64,000 bases of DNA from Amblyornis subalaris (lineage: Eukaryota; Chordata; Aves; Passeriformes; Ptilonorhynchidae): the NCBI GenBank assembly GCA_018881555.1, contig JACAXG010000130.1:2303848-2367847 (forward strand), in the 5' to 3' direction. The translations under genes were made by a program, and so were the position numbers. Below the pieces are notes generated by a model. The model saw only the letters and a list, made by a program, of their open reading frames with translations. It made no database searches and was not told where the DNA came from. Of this stretch, positions 38,001 through 51,200 are shown piece after piece (the first letter of the stretch is position 1; every line of letters starts with the position of its first letter).

Positions 38001-40249
38001 GTTTACATTCTGGCAATGGCATCTTCTCAGTTAAATCAAAACTTAGTATCTGCAAGCACTGCAGAATGCAGCAAAATGTGCAACATTTTCATAAAGCTGT
38101 GAGGGAAGACATTTTCTTTCTTGATGGCAATTTGCTTATTTCTCCAATGCAAACATACTACAAAAGATATGCCCATCTTTTAAAAACTGATTTAGTGTCC
38201 TTTTCAATTATATTGCGAAGAAAGATTGAAAGAACACAGTTTTCAGGTTACATTCTTCCTGATTTTCATTAGTAATTCAGGAATTGTCTGCTCCAAAAGT
38301 TTACTGTGACAGGAAAGCTAACAAAGTTGTAGCATTCATAAAAGACTGGAAAAGTGAGATTAGAAATCTTTATCAGTTTCATACTTCTATTAACATTTGT
38401 AACCAGTAGTTCTTGAAAACCCTGTAGAAAGAACATGTGATAAAACCAGGGCCCTTATTCCCTTAAACTTACCTGAACATTTGGAAAAACTGAAGCAAAC
38501 TTCTCTATGTAAGACAAGATACGCCATTTTTGGTAGTTTAAAAAGGCTTAGCAGAAAAGTCATTAATAACTACTAAAGACTAGCACATGACAATGTACTT
38601 ATTGAAAACCCCTTCTACTGGAATAGTCAATGGGAAAACAGAAGTCATGGGCCTAAAATACAGTTTTAGAAAGGTAATCTGATTTTAAAAACCACACACA
38701 CATATTTTTATAATTTTTTAAAGACTTATCTCCTCTGATGAACTAATGTTGGAGAACCAATTATTAAAAAAAAAATTGATTTAGAACAAAAGATGAACCA
38801 AAAAAAAAGTCTCAGAAAATGTTTCATCTGCCAAAGCAAAATTATCCCTTACAATTTCGAAAACTGGTAATTCAACAAGTTCAGTATTGCACCATCATAC
38901 TTAACAAAGTCTGGGCATCAATCGGTATGCAGAAAATTTAAATAACAGAAATCAAATGCTTTCCCTAAGAGTTTGGGTTCTGGGTTTAATTTCATTTAAA
39001 AGATTTATATAGTTGGGGTTTGCCCACTTGCAATTCTTCTCCTGTCCCCTTCTACAAACCGGTGAACTAATACGGCAAGAGCACACAACTAAAAATTACT
39101 TCCTGGGTCAAATTTATTTCCTTCCTATCCCACATCATGCAATTCTTCTCATAATGGATCAAATGCCTCCTTCAAATTTGGTTTCCTTCTCAAATCTTTA
39201 CATTCGTCAGATTTTCAGCCTAAAATTGTTCTTTATCAGCTTGACCCCATTTGTCTGAATCCTACAATTTATATGTTCATTACACTGTTTTTCTTGGGAG
39301 TTTGTGAACCATTGGGAAGGAGTACGCAAGGAGTATGCAAGATTTTAATTTTGCGAAACTAAAGTAGTCTAAGTTCTTTCACATCCTTCTGTAAGTATCC
39401 AAACTACCCTCAGAATCCCAGTATATGTTCTCTGTTTCAATGATAGGTTTCCTGAATACGAATAATCCTTCTGGAACAAAACAGAAATAAACTGTATTCC
39501 AGATGAAGTCTTACCAGGACATTCCCAACGCAACAACGATGTAAGAGAATCACTAAAGCAACTGCATAAAAAGCCACTCATCTAGAGACATGTTTACCTC
39601 AGGGACTCATTCAAGTACTGGCCCATAAAGACACAGTGGCCCCATGCTTCCCTGCCGTGCAGAACCGTTCACTGACTGGATAAGCTCTTTACAGCTCTTG
39701 CGGCACCTTCTAAATAGAAACAATGCAACTGAGGGGGTGGGAAGTGGGCATCAACCAAAAAAAAACAACCTCTAAACCATCTTCAATACGATCGAGCTAC
39801 ACTCAGTCTCATTTCTTTAAGATCTTCTTGTTTCTTTCAGTCATTTGCAATTGGACATTCCTCAGGTTATTAAGTATTTGAAAGGAGAAACACAAGCATA
39901 AATTCTATTTCCCCAAAATGCCCTGTTTTCTCATGCAACTATTTTATCAGTCCTCAAAAAACTACCCACTGTTCACCCAAATTAGACAAAATTCTAGAAG
40001 TGGCAAGAAAATTAAGGCCTCTACCCACATTTTAACTTTGTACAAACAGAATGAAGATAAGAAATGTTAATTCAGTTTCACTAAACTGAGAAGTCATCTT
40101 TTGAGCAACAGAAAATGGGAGCTGTCCATTTTTGTGGCAAATGTCAAGCGCAAGAAGCCAGGTTTTTATGGTGAGTATGGTAGCACTGCTTTATGAAAGC
40201 AGAAGCCACACAAACCCGTGGGTTAAGTACCCAATTCTGCAGTGGGCAG
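35098..40249. other. Intron, with one weaker exon-like pair
   Basis: AT-rich intron. At 38473-38504 (minus) a fair acceptor (ATCTTGTCTTACATAG) precedes a perfect donor (GTTCAG|GTAAGTTT) by 32 nt; it is short and only a weak candidate. Strong but partnerless donors lie at 36156 (GTGAGTTTT) and 36595 (GTAAGTTGG). No repeat family is recognised. Confidence 0.45.
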
Positions 40250-40275
40250 ACTATACCTCTCTGTAGAGGTATAGT
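40250..40275. repeat. Perfect 11-bp-arm hairpin
   Basis: ACTATACCTCT, a 4-nt loop (CTGT), and AGAGGTATAGT form a perfect inverted repeat with a tetraloop. Flanks do not extend the pairing, so it is too short for a typical microRNA precursor. Confidence 0.85.
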
Positions 40276-40440
40276 AGAGGAAATACAGAAGTTAGTTAGC
40301 TGCTACAATACTGCACATTGGAACTATGAATTGGCCCCAAAATGCCTGACTGAGGCTCAAATTCCTTTATCCAAGTAATTTGATCTATGCAGCTGGAGAC
40401 TCCTCTCATATTCAATCCCTGTGTACAGAGATCCACTTAC

Positions 40441-40672
40441 ACAGAATCATTTAGGTTAGAAAAGTTCTCCAAGACCATTGAGTCCAACTGTTCCCCCATC
40501 ACTGTCAAGGCCACTACTAACCCATGGCCCCAGGTGCCACATTCATATGGCTTTTAAATGTCCCCTGGGATGGGGACTCCACTACTGTCCTGGGCAGCCT
40601 GTGCCAGGGCTTGACCACCCTTTCCAGGGAAGAAATTTTTCCTAATATCCAATCTAAACCTTCTCTGGCACC
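40441..40672 (-). mobile_element. CR1 fragment, minus strand
   Basis: The plus strand reads ACAGAATCATTTAGGTTAG, CCAAGACCATTGAGTCCAAC, CCTGGGATGGGGACTCCAC and CAGCCTGTGCCAGGGCTTGA, a reversed CR1 tail truncated after about 230 bp. Same orientation as BAZ2B. Confidence 0.92.
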
Positions 40673-42894
40673 AAACCATATGACCATATCAAAGTAAATA
40701 CCTTCCAGACAGAGTCCTTATTATCCTCTGAACCGTTGTCTTTCTTTAACCCTCCATTAATTTACATTTGTTTGTTTGACAATTTTCAAATATTTTAAAA
40801 ATATTATTAATTCTCATGCTAAAGCAATTATTCATTATTTGACCTCCAAATGCTGAAAAATCTCTATATACACTGTGAAGAACAAAGACGATCCTCCTGT
40901 GTGCTTATTTCTGTTTCAGTGCAACAGACCACAAAAGCATAACAATTGATCAGAGGCTTTATTTGGTTTAGTAGTATTAAAAAATGAATTCAATGTCTAA
41001 GTCCTTTTTGCATTTGTCAGGTTTGCACGTCTGCAAAACATGCTGCTTTTTTTGCATCATTACCCTCTCCCTAAAACAGAATTCAAGCTAAAAAGTAAGA
41101 AAGTTCAGAATGCTGAGCCATGGGGGTTTATTCACGTTGTTGACCATGTCATGCAGCTTGACAAGGTGAGATTCTGACACTTGGCTACTAAGAAAAAGAA
41201 TCACTGTGGAACAAACAAAAGCTGCCTGGACTGTCAAAGCTCTATCAGCACATCGGACACACTTATGCCANGAACCTTTCCGCATCAGGACCTTTCACTG
41301 TTATGACAGCTGAAAGAAATGATGTCAGCTGTGACAAAGTCTACATCATGATTAGGTATTTTGATCAAGATTCAAGACTTGTGAAAAAACACTCTTTTAG
41401 CAAAGCTTGCCCAAAAGTGCTGAAAGGCTTTTGCATCACTTAATTAGTTTTCATCGACTCCCACATTCTACAGACACGACAGAATTTTTCTCTGACTCAG
41501 CACCTACAGGGACCAGCAAGCACACTTATGACTAAAAAGTGTGGCCATTTTATATAACCTCCCTGTGTGTCACTTCCGTACATTTGAGAAACAAGAATTG
41601 TGTCAAGGCTATTCTCTAACAAGTGGGGACATGTTGATTAACAACTCTATCATGCCAGTAGAAAGTGAAGAAAGGAACATTGTCGGTAAAAACTCAAAAC
41701 TGCTCCTCTTCCTGTCATCACCATCAGTGGAAGATCAAAGAAAAATGTGAAAAGAATTTTTTCTTCTAGCAAAGTGTCATTTCAGCCTTTAACATCCATT
41801 TTGANCTGAAGAACAAGAGAAAATCTGAGAACTACAGCACTGGAAGGACTTGATCCTCTCTTTGAAGACTGACTGCTACCCTGAGACTGCATATTCACTC
41901 TGCAATGTTGTAAGCTCTCATAAACAAGGGGGGAGAAGCAAGACATGGCTTCAGCATTCACGTAGCTGCTCCAGTCTGCCAAAAAGACACAATATTTGTT
42001 TTGCATAGTGTCCCAGTCACAAACAAAACTCTGCATTTTACATGATTCAGAGAATCCTAGACAGTATTTGAAAAGCAATAATCACAGAGACACAAACATA
42101 GCTGGGGAAAAGACAGAGAAAACAAGAATGAAAAAATCAGCCAAAGGAAGAAAATAAGAAAAAAACAAAGCTATTAGAAAGTTGAAAAGGCCTTTTTTTT
42201 TTTTAATTAACCGATTAGGTTAGTTAAAACAAAAATGCAATGCAACTGTAAAGGGGGAAAGCGTACAGGAATCAAGACAATGAAGATGATGAAGAGCATA
42301 AATAATCTTAAGTTCTTTGATATTTTGGAAATTCTCACCATTGATACAGGTACCTTTATTAAGCATGTATTTAGTCACACAGGCAGCACATGGTTGAGAT
42401 ATATCTGAAATGTCAATAAGTCACTTTTACTAAGTCCTCCAGCACTGAAGTCTGGTAACACATCGTTAGATGAGGTGTGAAATATAGGTTTGATTCACAA
42501 TTAATTATATCAAGTACACAAGCTAATGTAAAAGTCCTACTCTTAAAACTGTAACAAGACGATAATTCTATCCATGTAAAGATCTTATGTCCAGGTCCTT
42601 AACGAAGCAAGTTTGATCTCCAAAACTTTGGGACACTCTGATGTGACAAACAGTAAATAGCTTGTATCTTCTCTAATAAAAGCAATTACCAGTTGCAAGC
42701 TAAAGCATTTCAACCAAATGAAACTGGAAATTAATTGGTTATCAAGCGCAGCTACATTTAAACATCCTTTGTATCAGATCTCATCTCTTTATATTTCCAC
42801 ATCAATCACAGAAATATTGCCCTGCCTGTCTACAAAACCAATTAATCGAATGTGTAAAAATAAATTTTAAAAAAAGTATGTGTATATATGTGTG
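40673..42894. other. Intron, nothing recognised
   Basis: AT-rich intron with an A/T homopolymer patch near 42192-42206. No gene or element is supported. Confidence 0.5.
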
Positions 42895-43077
42895 TGGACA
42901 CATAGGGACACCTTCCACTACCCCAGGTTGTTCCAAGCCCCATCCAACCCGGCCTTGAACACTTCCACAGATGGGGCAGCCACAGCGTCTCTGGGCAACC
43001 TGTGCCAGGGCCTCCCCATCCTCACAGGAAACAATTCCTTCCCAATATCCCATCTAAACCTCCCCTACCAATCACCT
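42895..43077 (-). mobile_element. CR1 internal fragment lacking its 3' terminus
   Basis: CR1 tail sequence on the plus strand (GGGACACCTTCCACTACCCC, CGGCCTTGAACACTTCC, GGGCAACCTGTGCCAGGGCC) starts abruptly after a TATATGTGTGTGGA run. The AGAATCACAGAAT-type 3' end and the following roughly 60 bp are missing. The end was deleted or replaced, perhaps through the adjacent TG/TA microsatellite. Confidence 0.88.
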
Positions 43078-44885
43078 GGCATTTAGAGCCTGAGATATAT
43101 CCTGAGAGAAAAAGTGTCCCCCTATTGTGTGACACAGAAGAGTTAATTTAAACCTAATACAGAAGTAGCATTTTTGAGGCAAAAACTGTACTGTTTACAG
43201 TTACTTATAATTATTCTCTTGATGGGCTATACATAAAAGAAAGAAGTTTTCAAACTAAGTACACAAAAAAACGCATAACCTGAAGCAGGCAGGACATAAN
43301 GTATTTTCATAAAGCAGAACTCACAAATTAAAATCTGGGGAAAAATAATCCTAGAGTAATGTACTGGAAAGCTTCTTTGCCAGAGAACTACTGGAAACCA
43401 AGAACAAAACCATTTCCAGAAAAAGTAACTTAGATAATGCCAAGATCAAACCATTTACTACATACCATTACTTATATTTTATAGGCACATCAGAAAAAAC
43501 AGGAACAGATTTAACAATAAGAGCATTTTAGCTACAGAGACAGCTTTTACCTATAGATACATATTAAGGAAAAACAATAATCTACCATAATTCTAATTCA
43601 CTCTTGCCCAAGATAGCAGTATCTTCCTCACGCACATGTGTAACACCCTTAGGCACTGGAATATTCTCACAGGGATGAACAGTTTCCATCTATCCANAAA
43701 CCAAGTCAACACAATACAATATTCAAACACACACCCCCCTTTCTGTAGGGCAAACCCCTATAATTTATGGCTCTTGCTCTTTCTTCCAGGACAACAATCA
43801 CGGGCTCTGGCATTGGCAGCTGTCATACAAAACGACCAGAGTAACCCTTATTTCACAGATCGCATAGTCCTTAGACGGTAATACCACATTCCCTCTTCTG
43901 TATTTCCCAATGCTTACTCCTTCATTCTGCTCTTGAGAANCACAGGCTGCAGCTTTTATGCTCCTACAGAAGAGGTATATATCAAATCTGACTTACACAG
44001 CCTTGTACTGGGAGATGCCAATAACAAATATCTAGTAACATAACTAGCACAATACATAAGGAAAATACATCAGGATTTGAAGAAGCTGTGACAATAAAAT
44101 ACCTCATATCTCATTCGAGTATTGTATCTTCATTTTTGTTTAACAATGTTTAGTAAAATATTTTATTTACATTAAAAATCTTTAGTCATCTTTATCAGTT
44201 AACATCACCACAACATTTAGATCGGAACACTGCTCTTAATAATCGCAACAAAATTTACAAGCTAATGAATCATTCAGTACGCTTCCTAGTTACACGTCTA
44301 GTTAAGGCAGCATTACTTTTCAAAACAACCGCTAAAAATGAAAAAATGGGGGGCTTTATTACAAACAGGGGTTTGTTGGGGGGGGTTTTGGTTGTCTTTT
44401 AACATTAGTTTCATTTCTGAAGTGTACTGCTTACCAAAAAAAGGCACTGCAGCTAGTAAGCTAACTTTAGCACTGCAAAGATCAAAGGGAAACACAGGTT
44501 TTCTTAATTTTAAAAATCACAGCTTGTTTATAATATTACCCTTTATGTCTTCATATTTGCAGAAATGGTATTACAAGGTGGAATTACAACCATAAAAAAA
44601 TTATATTACCGAACAGATTTTATCAAATTAATACAATAACTTTAAAGTTCCTCTGGAACAACAAAAGGCTTCAAATTGGTCAATGTGCAAATAATCACAC
44701 CAAAGGCAATAAAAAAGCCTGTATCACAAAAAAAACTAACAGTACTAATGGACATCTTCTGTTGCTTATCCCTAAATCATCAAGGCATGACATGAGCCAC
44801 CTAACAGGCATATATAGTTGATTTATCAGATCACATGGCAAGTACAAACATGTTACCTGAAAAAACCAAACAATCCACAACAGTG
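43078..44885. other. Intron, nothing recognised
   Basis: AT-rich intron with a G-rich patch (GGGGGGG runs near 44378-44388). No gene or repeat family is supported. Confidence 0.5.
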
Positions 44886-44999
44886 GATTTATTAATTATT
44901 TATTATTAAATTGTTTAATTTAATTATTTATTTAATTAAATTATTTCGTTTAATTAATATAATTACTTAAATTTTTTATTATTAAATTATTATTTATTA
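44886..44999. repeat. Almost pure A/T block (TTTAATTA-type)
   Basis: For about 114 bp the sequence is A/T except for four bases (G at 44913, CG at 44947-44948, C at 44966). It is built from overlapping TTTAATTA and TTATTATTAAA words. It may be an expanded simple repeat; such sequences also behave as matrix-attachment or easily melting DNA, which is inference here. Confidence 0.8.
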
Positions 45000-45892
45000 G
45001 AAGTCTATTTCACAGATTGTTCTAAATACAGACTCCTGCTACAGAAAGTTCATTTCCCTGAAGCTAAAAGGCAAAGCGAAGCCTGCAACTGAGACAACCA
45101 CACAAAATTCTGGAATAGAGAAGTTATGTTGCTCCCTGCTAGCATGCAAAATATAGTTGACAGAATGAAGCTATACACGAAAATGTTGTGTATTTTGTTT
45201 AGGCAAGGACAAATTTGAATGGAAATAACTGTTGGTTTTCAGGGAAAAAACAAAGGAGCAAATTTTACGTAGGTTGTGGGTAAGGGAGAACTTGGCAGTT
45301 TAAATATATGCAGTAATCTATCAAAGACAGAATCGAAGAACTTCCTACTAAGCTTATAACAAAACAACTTAAAACCTCAACCCTTTTTATTATTCTGAGG
45401 AAAAGCATCAAAGAGAACAGAAGTTCAACCTATAATACTCTGGGTTCTCTGTACTCACACAGTTCAGCATGAATTTACTAAAAACACCTGTGTCAACATT
45501 CTTTCCTAACATGATATAACAGCAGCACAAAAAAAGCCATTTTGTACTTGCCATATTTGTTGATTTCCTTCAGGCACACTTTTATCAAGTCCTCCTGTTT
45601 CAGNACGTTGTGCATTAAATGTCAAAACAGTGTAAACTAAGAAACTACAGAACAGCAAAAAGTTATCTTTTTAAAGATCACACTGGATAGACCGTAATTT
45701 AATCCTCACACATCTTATTTCAATGCATTTTAAAGACCTCGGAATTTTAGAGTCTGTTAATTCAAGACTGTAGCAATATTCTACACTTCTGGTCAAAATT
45801 CATGATTCTGCATGCTCTCCTAGTATCATGTCAACAAAAAATAAGTTTCAACAGTTCACCAGAACATCCTAAAATATAAAACAAGGGACAAT
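45000..45892. other. Intron, nothing recognised
   Basis: AT-rich intron without supported features. Confidence 0.5.
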
Positions 45893-46475
45893 CACAGTGG
45901 TTGAGATTGAAAGGGAGGCCANCTTGTAAAAGCATTTGCTCAAGCAGTCACTTAGAATCAGTTGCCCAGGAATGCGTCCAGATGACTTTGCAGTATCCCC
46001 AAGGGTGGAGATTTTGCAACCTCTCAGGGCAACCCACGTCAGTGCTCAGTCACCCCTGCAATCAAAAAGAGTTTCCTGATGTTTGGGGGGAACATCACAG
46101 AACGGGTCAGTTTGAAAGGGACCACAGTGGGTCGTCTGGTTCACGCTCCCTGCTCAAGCAGGGTCACCCCAGAGCGTACGGCACGGAACCTCCTGTGCTT
46201 CAGTCTGTGCCCATCCTTGTCTTGACCCACTGAAAAGAGCCTGGCTCTGTCCTCTTTGCATCTTTTGTTCAGGTATTTATGAACTAATTTATGAGATTGC
46301 CCCGAACCTTTTCTCTGGGCTGAAGAGTCCAAGCTCTCTCAGCCTTTCCTGACAGGTGATGCTCCAGTCTCTTCAATATTTTAAGGGTCATTTACTGGAC
46401 GCTCTTCAGTAGTTCCATCTCTCCCACACTGAGGAGCTCAGAACTGCACACAGAACTCTACAAATCTCACCTCTG
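45893..46475 (-). mobile_element. CR1 fragment (host copy of a nested insertion), minus strand
   Basis: The first part (45893-46093) carries CACAGTGGTTGAGATTGAAA, GGAATGCGTCCAGATGAC, CAAGGGTGGAGATTTTGCAA and AAAAGAGTTTCCTGATGTTT. The element resumes at 46185 with GGAACCTCCTGTGCTTCAG and continues through ACTGAAAAGAGCCTGGCTC and AGTAGTTCCATCTCTCCC to about 46475. The join reconstitutes the normal CR1 order, so the intervening 91 bp is a later insertion. Same orientation as BAZ2B. Confidence 0.88.
46094..46184 (-). mobile_element. Short CR1 inserted inside another CR1
   Basis: This 91-bp piece starts ATCACAGAACGGGTCAGTTT and GAAAGGGACC, a second CR1 3' end, then GCTCAAGCAGGGTCACCCCA, and stops abruptly. 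It is bounded by the 5-bp direct repeat GGAAC (46089-46093 and 46185-46189), which looks like a target-site duplication. It is a strongly 5'-truncated CR1, younger than its host copy, in the same orientation. Confidence 0.8.
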
Positions 46476-48236
46476 TCCTTCAGCACGCATTTAGCTATGT
46501 TTTGAACAGTGAAATGCCATAAAGAATTGTAATAATTCTTCTGGCAGAAAGATATATGGTAACAAGTAGTTCAAAGAAACAGAAGTCACATACCAGTTTC
46601 ATTGTNTTAATGAACAAAAAACACTGAGACAGTGCTGTGCCACTGAAACAACAGACTACAAGACATTACTGGAAGCTGAAAAGCGTAACGCAATCTTACT
46701 AGTTTAAAATAAAACTGAGAATTAGGCGTGAGTGATGGGCTCCGCTGCCAGGAGTACTCGTGTTTTTTCTCAACTGCCCCTATTCCTTCAGTCTTGTTGA
46801 AGCAATGGTATGCATCTTGGCCATATATGCAAGGGGAAAAAAAACCAAACAAACAAAAGAACCCCCTGTGAATTATATACTCAGAAAATAAAGAGTCTAA
46901 AAATAAGGAACCAGTGGTTCTTTACTTCAAACCATTCACATATATTACATTCATTATCCTAGCATCATTTTAGTACAAAAACAATGTACTAGACATGGTA
47001 CTAGGTTTCTGATAAGATGGCAAGCTAACAGCAGCATGGATTACAGCAATCCTGAAGACTTTATAGTAGGTACCTGCTGAAAATCTATTATTTGTGTTTC
47101 AGATTATTTTTCTTCTGCTTCCTACTCTTTCTAGGCAAAAATAAGCTTGCAAATATTTTCTTCTGCTCTGTGAGCTTTCAAGCTCAGGATAAGATAACTT
47201 CNGAATCTGTAAAAGGAAGTTGATTACCCACTGACTAAAAGAGAAAATACTGCAAAGAAACAGCACTAAAACCTGAGTGGAAGGCACCACTGCAGGGCAT
47301 GACATGCCAAGAGGCCACAAGCTAGCAAGTCTGAATACATCAAGTGCTTCTTAATAGAATATCCTTGACTTTTCATTTTTTAAAGGCTTGAGCTTGAGCT
47401 AAAGAATGAAACTGCCACCACTGCTTAGCACTAATTTAACTCTGCTACTAATGGAATTCAAAGAACATCTAAAAAGAGCATCAACAGAAATGCTAAGCAT
47501 TTTTTAAATATCGCCCTAAGTATCAACCAGTATCTGAGTATCTCAGACAAGAAACATTAAAGCAAATTAGTAATAATGCACTATGGAATAATTTTTTGTT
47601 TTTAACGAACTACATTTATTTAGAAGGAAAGATGGTCAAGATATCAGTTTGTTCTAAAATTTAACACACTTTCAGTTTGCTATATACAGACCAGCAGTCA
47701 TTTGACCTCTGACTGCTTCTTCATGGCTCATAAAAAAAAATAAACCAGGAAAGCAAGCAACAGGCAAGTTGAAAATTAATCGTCCTGAGGCCATACTCTT
47801 TAAAAAATGCAACCTCTGGTTTCTATATGTAAAATAGTCTATTTACAAAATAAAAAAGTAAAAAAGGAACTTAAATGTCTAGTTTAAGAACAGAAGCTTC
47901 TCTTCAAGCCTTGTAGAAATAGTAGTCTTACTTACTCTTTTGCTGTTCAAAATTAGTTAAATTTATTCTGGTCTAATGGCACCTGACTTCTGTTCAATGA
48001 GTGAAAACATACTGAAACCTGTTTTTCAGTGATTATATGATGACTTATCTTCTAGCATCAACAGAAGGTAATTATTGCCACATGCATGAACCAATGAGAT
48101 TTATACTACAATAAAAGCCACTATATATGTAGACTTTCTAATATCTGACAAACAAGTCTGACTCTTGCTAGTCTAGTTTACAATTTACAGGATGGCAGTG
48201 AATCTACTGCATCACCGAAATCAGTCCACAATATTT

Positions 48237-48260
48237 GGGGGGAAAGGGGAGGGAGAAGGG
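48237..48260 (+). repeat. G-quadruplex-type motif
   Basis: G runs of six, four, three and three with short A-rich loops lie on the plus strand, matching the canonical four-run G4 pattern. Confidence 0.7.
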
Positions 48261-51200
48261 CAGACACCTCACTTGCACTAAAAAATAGCTGTGACTGTAC
48301 CTTTTAAAACCTTGTGGTTTTCACTTACGTTTGACTATATAAAGTAGCAAGTCCTGCTTTTATTGATGAAACAGCAATCAGCTGTCTGTAAGCCATCCAT
48401 GTGACACATGCACATAATCCATTCCACAGGGTACTTTGGTTCTGAAAAACCCTCAACTAAAATGAAAGCTCTGGAAACTGTATCATTATGTACATGCATT
48501 TCATAAGGCAAGTTTTCATTTCACACATCAATGTAAATGTTTGCTCTCTCATGTAATACTGGAATGGAAAGATAACAAGTCAGCATGACTTGTGCTAGCA
48601 TATCTGTGCCCTCAATAAGAAACAATGCGCACATGGGAATGATTCTAAGGTATTTGCACCAATAGAAATGACTGGATTACGTACTGCTTGTAGTTACAGA
48701 TGTAAACATCACTCCAGTCATGTTACTTAAAAGTGACCAACATTTTCTAATCGAAATCATACTGAATTTATTCTGAAAACAAAATTTTGATCCAAAGAAA
48801 GCAAAATTTATTATCCACTATCTATATTACACTGTGCACAAAACCCATGTAGATGTTACCATGCAAAAGCTTTTTACTAAAGGTTTCCTTACATGCATGC
48901 TATTTTTGAGGTGACTGAAAAAATTCTTCTGTGAGCAGTGTTCCTATGANGGTCCTCTGCATTTTCCTACTGCCATAAACCAGACCCTCAGAGGAAATAC
49001 AAGTCCACTGCAACAACCCATTTGGCAAGGACAGTGCTGACAGCATATATACCTGTTGGACAGTGGGTACACACTGAGGAATCAGAGAACTGCTTGGTGG
49101 TGAAGTAACACTAATACTGGCCTACCACTTCCTCAGCTGGCAGGTCTAATCTGTGCATCTTCTTCAATGCAGTGGATTAATTTTCAGAAGACTGTAGAAC
49201 TCTACTGTTGAATGTCTAGTCTACTTTCAGTTATGGCTGAAAAGAAATGACAGACAAAAGTTACNGCATGGAATGGACAAGCACATGGACAAACAGGTGA
49301 GCAGAAAGCAGAGTCATAAAATTTTATCTGTTGACAACAGGTACTTAAAGGGAAAAGAGCCACAAAGGAACAGCATTATAGTAGCAGTTGAGCTTTATCA
49401 AAAATTACTTGTTCCATTCCATAAATAGCATTTGAGTTCAATCTCTATGCATAATAAAGTTGCAAATAAAAGTTAACCTGCAGCTCCATGGCTAACAAGC
49501 TCTGGATCCATGACAGTAACTACTTTAGGATTATCAAAAATCTACATCATATAGAATCAGTATGCAAAAGCATGTTTCATTTTTTAACTAATGTCATTCT
49601 ATGCATCACACAAAGCTTCTTCATTGGGATTGTACNTCACCTGATTAAAAACCACAAAGTTAATAGCGTACATGCATCAAAGCCAAACTTTCAAGTACAA
49701 AANACTGCTACATTCACCAGATTAGCAGCCACATTTGAGTTCCCTTCTTTCTCTGATGATTGTGTCTAGAAAAGGTATTTATCTTTAAAAAACAAAACCA
49801 AAAATGCTCAAACTTGCAATCTGCCCAGAGAGAAACACCCTAAATTTTTACAGCCTACATTCTTCTGACTGCTGTGATTCAGTATAAGTGGGGTAAACAT
49901 TTTTCACAGTAAAGAGGGTACCAGTTAATGAAATGAGGAGGCTGTTGAAATACGGTAAATAATTTTGATGAGCAAAAGTGTATATTATTATGTTTCAAAA
50001 AAAAAATTTATTAAAAGTATTAAAATATCATTAAGGTTACTACCAAAATCATGAAAGGAGACCAGTCACTAATTTAAGGCTAAGATTCTGCAAAACAGTT
50101 CCACATGCTTAGCTCTTCTAAGTGTCAGTAGGCCAATGGCTGTTTATGAACGAAGGCACACACCTAAAACTATTCAGGATTAAGACATGTTGACCTAACC
50201 TAACTCCNTCTGAGTTAAAATACATGCCCTACATGTAATGGCAAACTTGCGCACTGCCAAACCCTAAGATCTGCTTCGGTTTCCTTCTAGCAGATGCAGG
50301 CTCCAATTCAACAAAATCAAGCCATCAAAAATCTGACATCACTCATTATAAAGACAAGCTACCCAGGAGCAGAAATCAATATGGGATTCATGAATTTGAA
50401 GCACACTGTTTGTAAACATTGCTTGCAAGGGCTTAGCTATTGTGAGGTCTTAACTTAGTCTGCATGTGGCTGCTGCTTTTTCAGAATAAAACTTAATAAA
50501 TAAGTCTGAATTCCAGCAAACAAAAATCTATAAAGCATCTGGTGAATTCCTGCTGAATGTGAAAATTTCTTACAAAATTCAGTACATACATTAAGTATAT
50601 GCTGCCCTTTTGCCTACTGTCCACATCATGCAACACTTCAGAGTGAGTTTTGTATTTTTTGCTTTCTGTAAACACTAATACGGATGTTCAATAAACAAGT
50701 AATATCTTCACTTTTATTATATATTGCAGTGGGATAGGCAACAGCCAATGGGCTCGGGGTTACATAGACCCAATCACCACACCAGCTGAAACAGAACCAA
50801 TTGCCATTTTAAGAAATTGAAGACACCAAAATGAAAGGCCAATCATACCCCTTTTCAGACCAACAGTTTAGGTTTGAATAGTTTTGACCTGAAGAATGTG
50901 CATTAACTGATTCTGTGAATATTTTTCTGTGGCTAGTAAGCCAGGCAAACAGCTCACAAGTACCAGTTGTATACTTGTCATCCTACTTTTTTCTCCAAGT
51001 AAACCATCACAGACTTCAGAATTAAAAAATATGAATGAAAAAAATGTGACAATTAGTCACACCAGCAACTATCCCTTCTTGCCAAGTCAGAGAAACTTTT
51101 CAACACAGTACTAAATAACTGTATATCCCAAATCAGTACATAAATCTTCATTTCTATCCTTGACATTCTGAGATTGTAAGCAACATAACTATCTCAGGTA

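Noticed and set aside
50738..50845. Three CCAAT-like boxes close together
   Set aside because: Short motif, no CpG island or initiator nearby; likely chance in AT-rich DNA.
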